From: Gemmatimonadota bacterium
Lineage (GTDB): Bacteria; Gemmatimonadota; Gemmatimonadetes; Gemmatimonadales; GWC2-71-9
NCBI GenBank assembly: GCA_016713785.1
Contig: JADJOM010000003.1
Location: forward strand, 1,321,501 to 1,385,500
Direction: 5' to 3'
DNA length: 64,000 nt
In this document: positions 63,600 to 64,000 of the stretch, piece by piece
Position numbering within the stretch: position 1 is the stretch's first letter
Layout of the letters: every line of letters begins with the position of its first letter
The notes under the pieces: model-generated
What the model was told of the DNA's origin: nothing
Databases searched by the model: none
What the model saw: only the letters and a program-made list of their open reading frames with translations
Position numbers and translations under genes: made by a program

Positions 63600-64000
<401 letters not shown>

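Overview
This is a very GC-rich window (about 70% G+C by eye) carrying bacterial housekeeping genes of a Gram-negative-type organism: TonB receptor, OmpA-type proteins, DUF481 outer-membrane protein. A TPR-tailed Ser/Thr kinase beside a BTAD activator, a YpdA-type bacillithiol reductase, an unusual EF-Tu switch I and a diguanylate-riboswitch-controlled pilin operon together suggest a member of the Gemmatimonadota. That assignment is inference from gene content, not a phylogenetic result.

Layout. 1-1243: end of a TonB-dependent receptor. 1414-3850: a PAS histidine kinase and its NtrC-type sigma-54 response regulator. 3889-7170: a tight four-gene cassette of a coiled-coil protein, a membrane protein with a C-terminal OmpA-like domain and two tandem Rab/MglA-like small GTPases, followed by a degenerate receiver protein (7334). 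7762-10368: OmpA with thrombospondin type 3 repeats, a short MscL and a DUF481 porin-like protein. 10407-20100 (minus): two probable transcription units. One holds a dipeptide epimerase, PriA, a DUF1572 protein and a Rossmann protein. The other holds a Cys/Met PLP enzyme, a zincin, a beta-propeller, two tiny proteins (one ubiquitin-like), a small membrane protein and a histone-deacetylase-family enzyme. 20288: CPA2 antiporter. 21636: glycyl-tRNA synthetase.

23379-27672: a cyclic-di-GMP-I (GEMM) riboswitch directly in front of four type IV pilin-like genes. 27872-33413 (minus): YpdA, PurA, an M28 peptidase, a divergent PilT-like ATPase and TrpS. 33450-34879: inositol monophosphatase family and cyclodeaminase family genes.

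34869-52058 (minus): one long protein-synthesis block. In transcription order it is rpsL-rpsG-fusA-tuf, rpsJ-rplC-rplD-rplW-rplB-rpsS-rplV-rpsC-rplP-rpmC-rpsQ-rplN-rplX-rplE-rpsN-rpsH-rplF-rplR-rpsE-rpmD-rplO-secY, adk and map. rplR is frameshifted at a G5 run. The infA/rpsM/rpsK/rpsD/rpoA/rplQ genes that often follow are not here. 52152-58993: a roughly 7-kb accessory insert (low-GC secreted protein, kinase, BTAD regulator, unknown, zinc peptidase) lies between rpsL and rpoC, which are adjacent in many bacteria. 59072-64000 (minus): rpoC and the 3' end of rpoB.

No tRNA, rRNA, CRISPR array or insertion sequence was recognised. Several minus-strand promoters share an unusual -10 of the form TACCTT. 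Strong inverted repeats sit between most convergent gene pairs.
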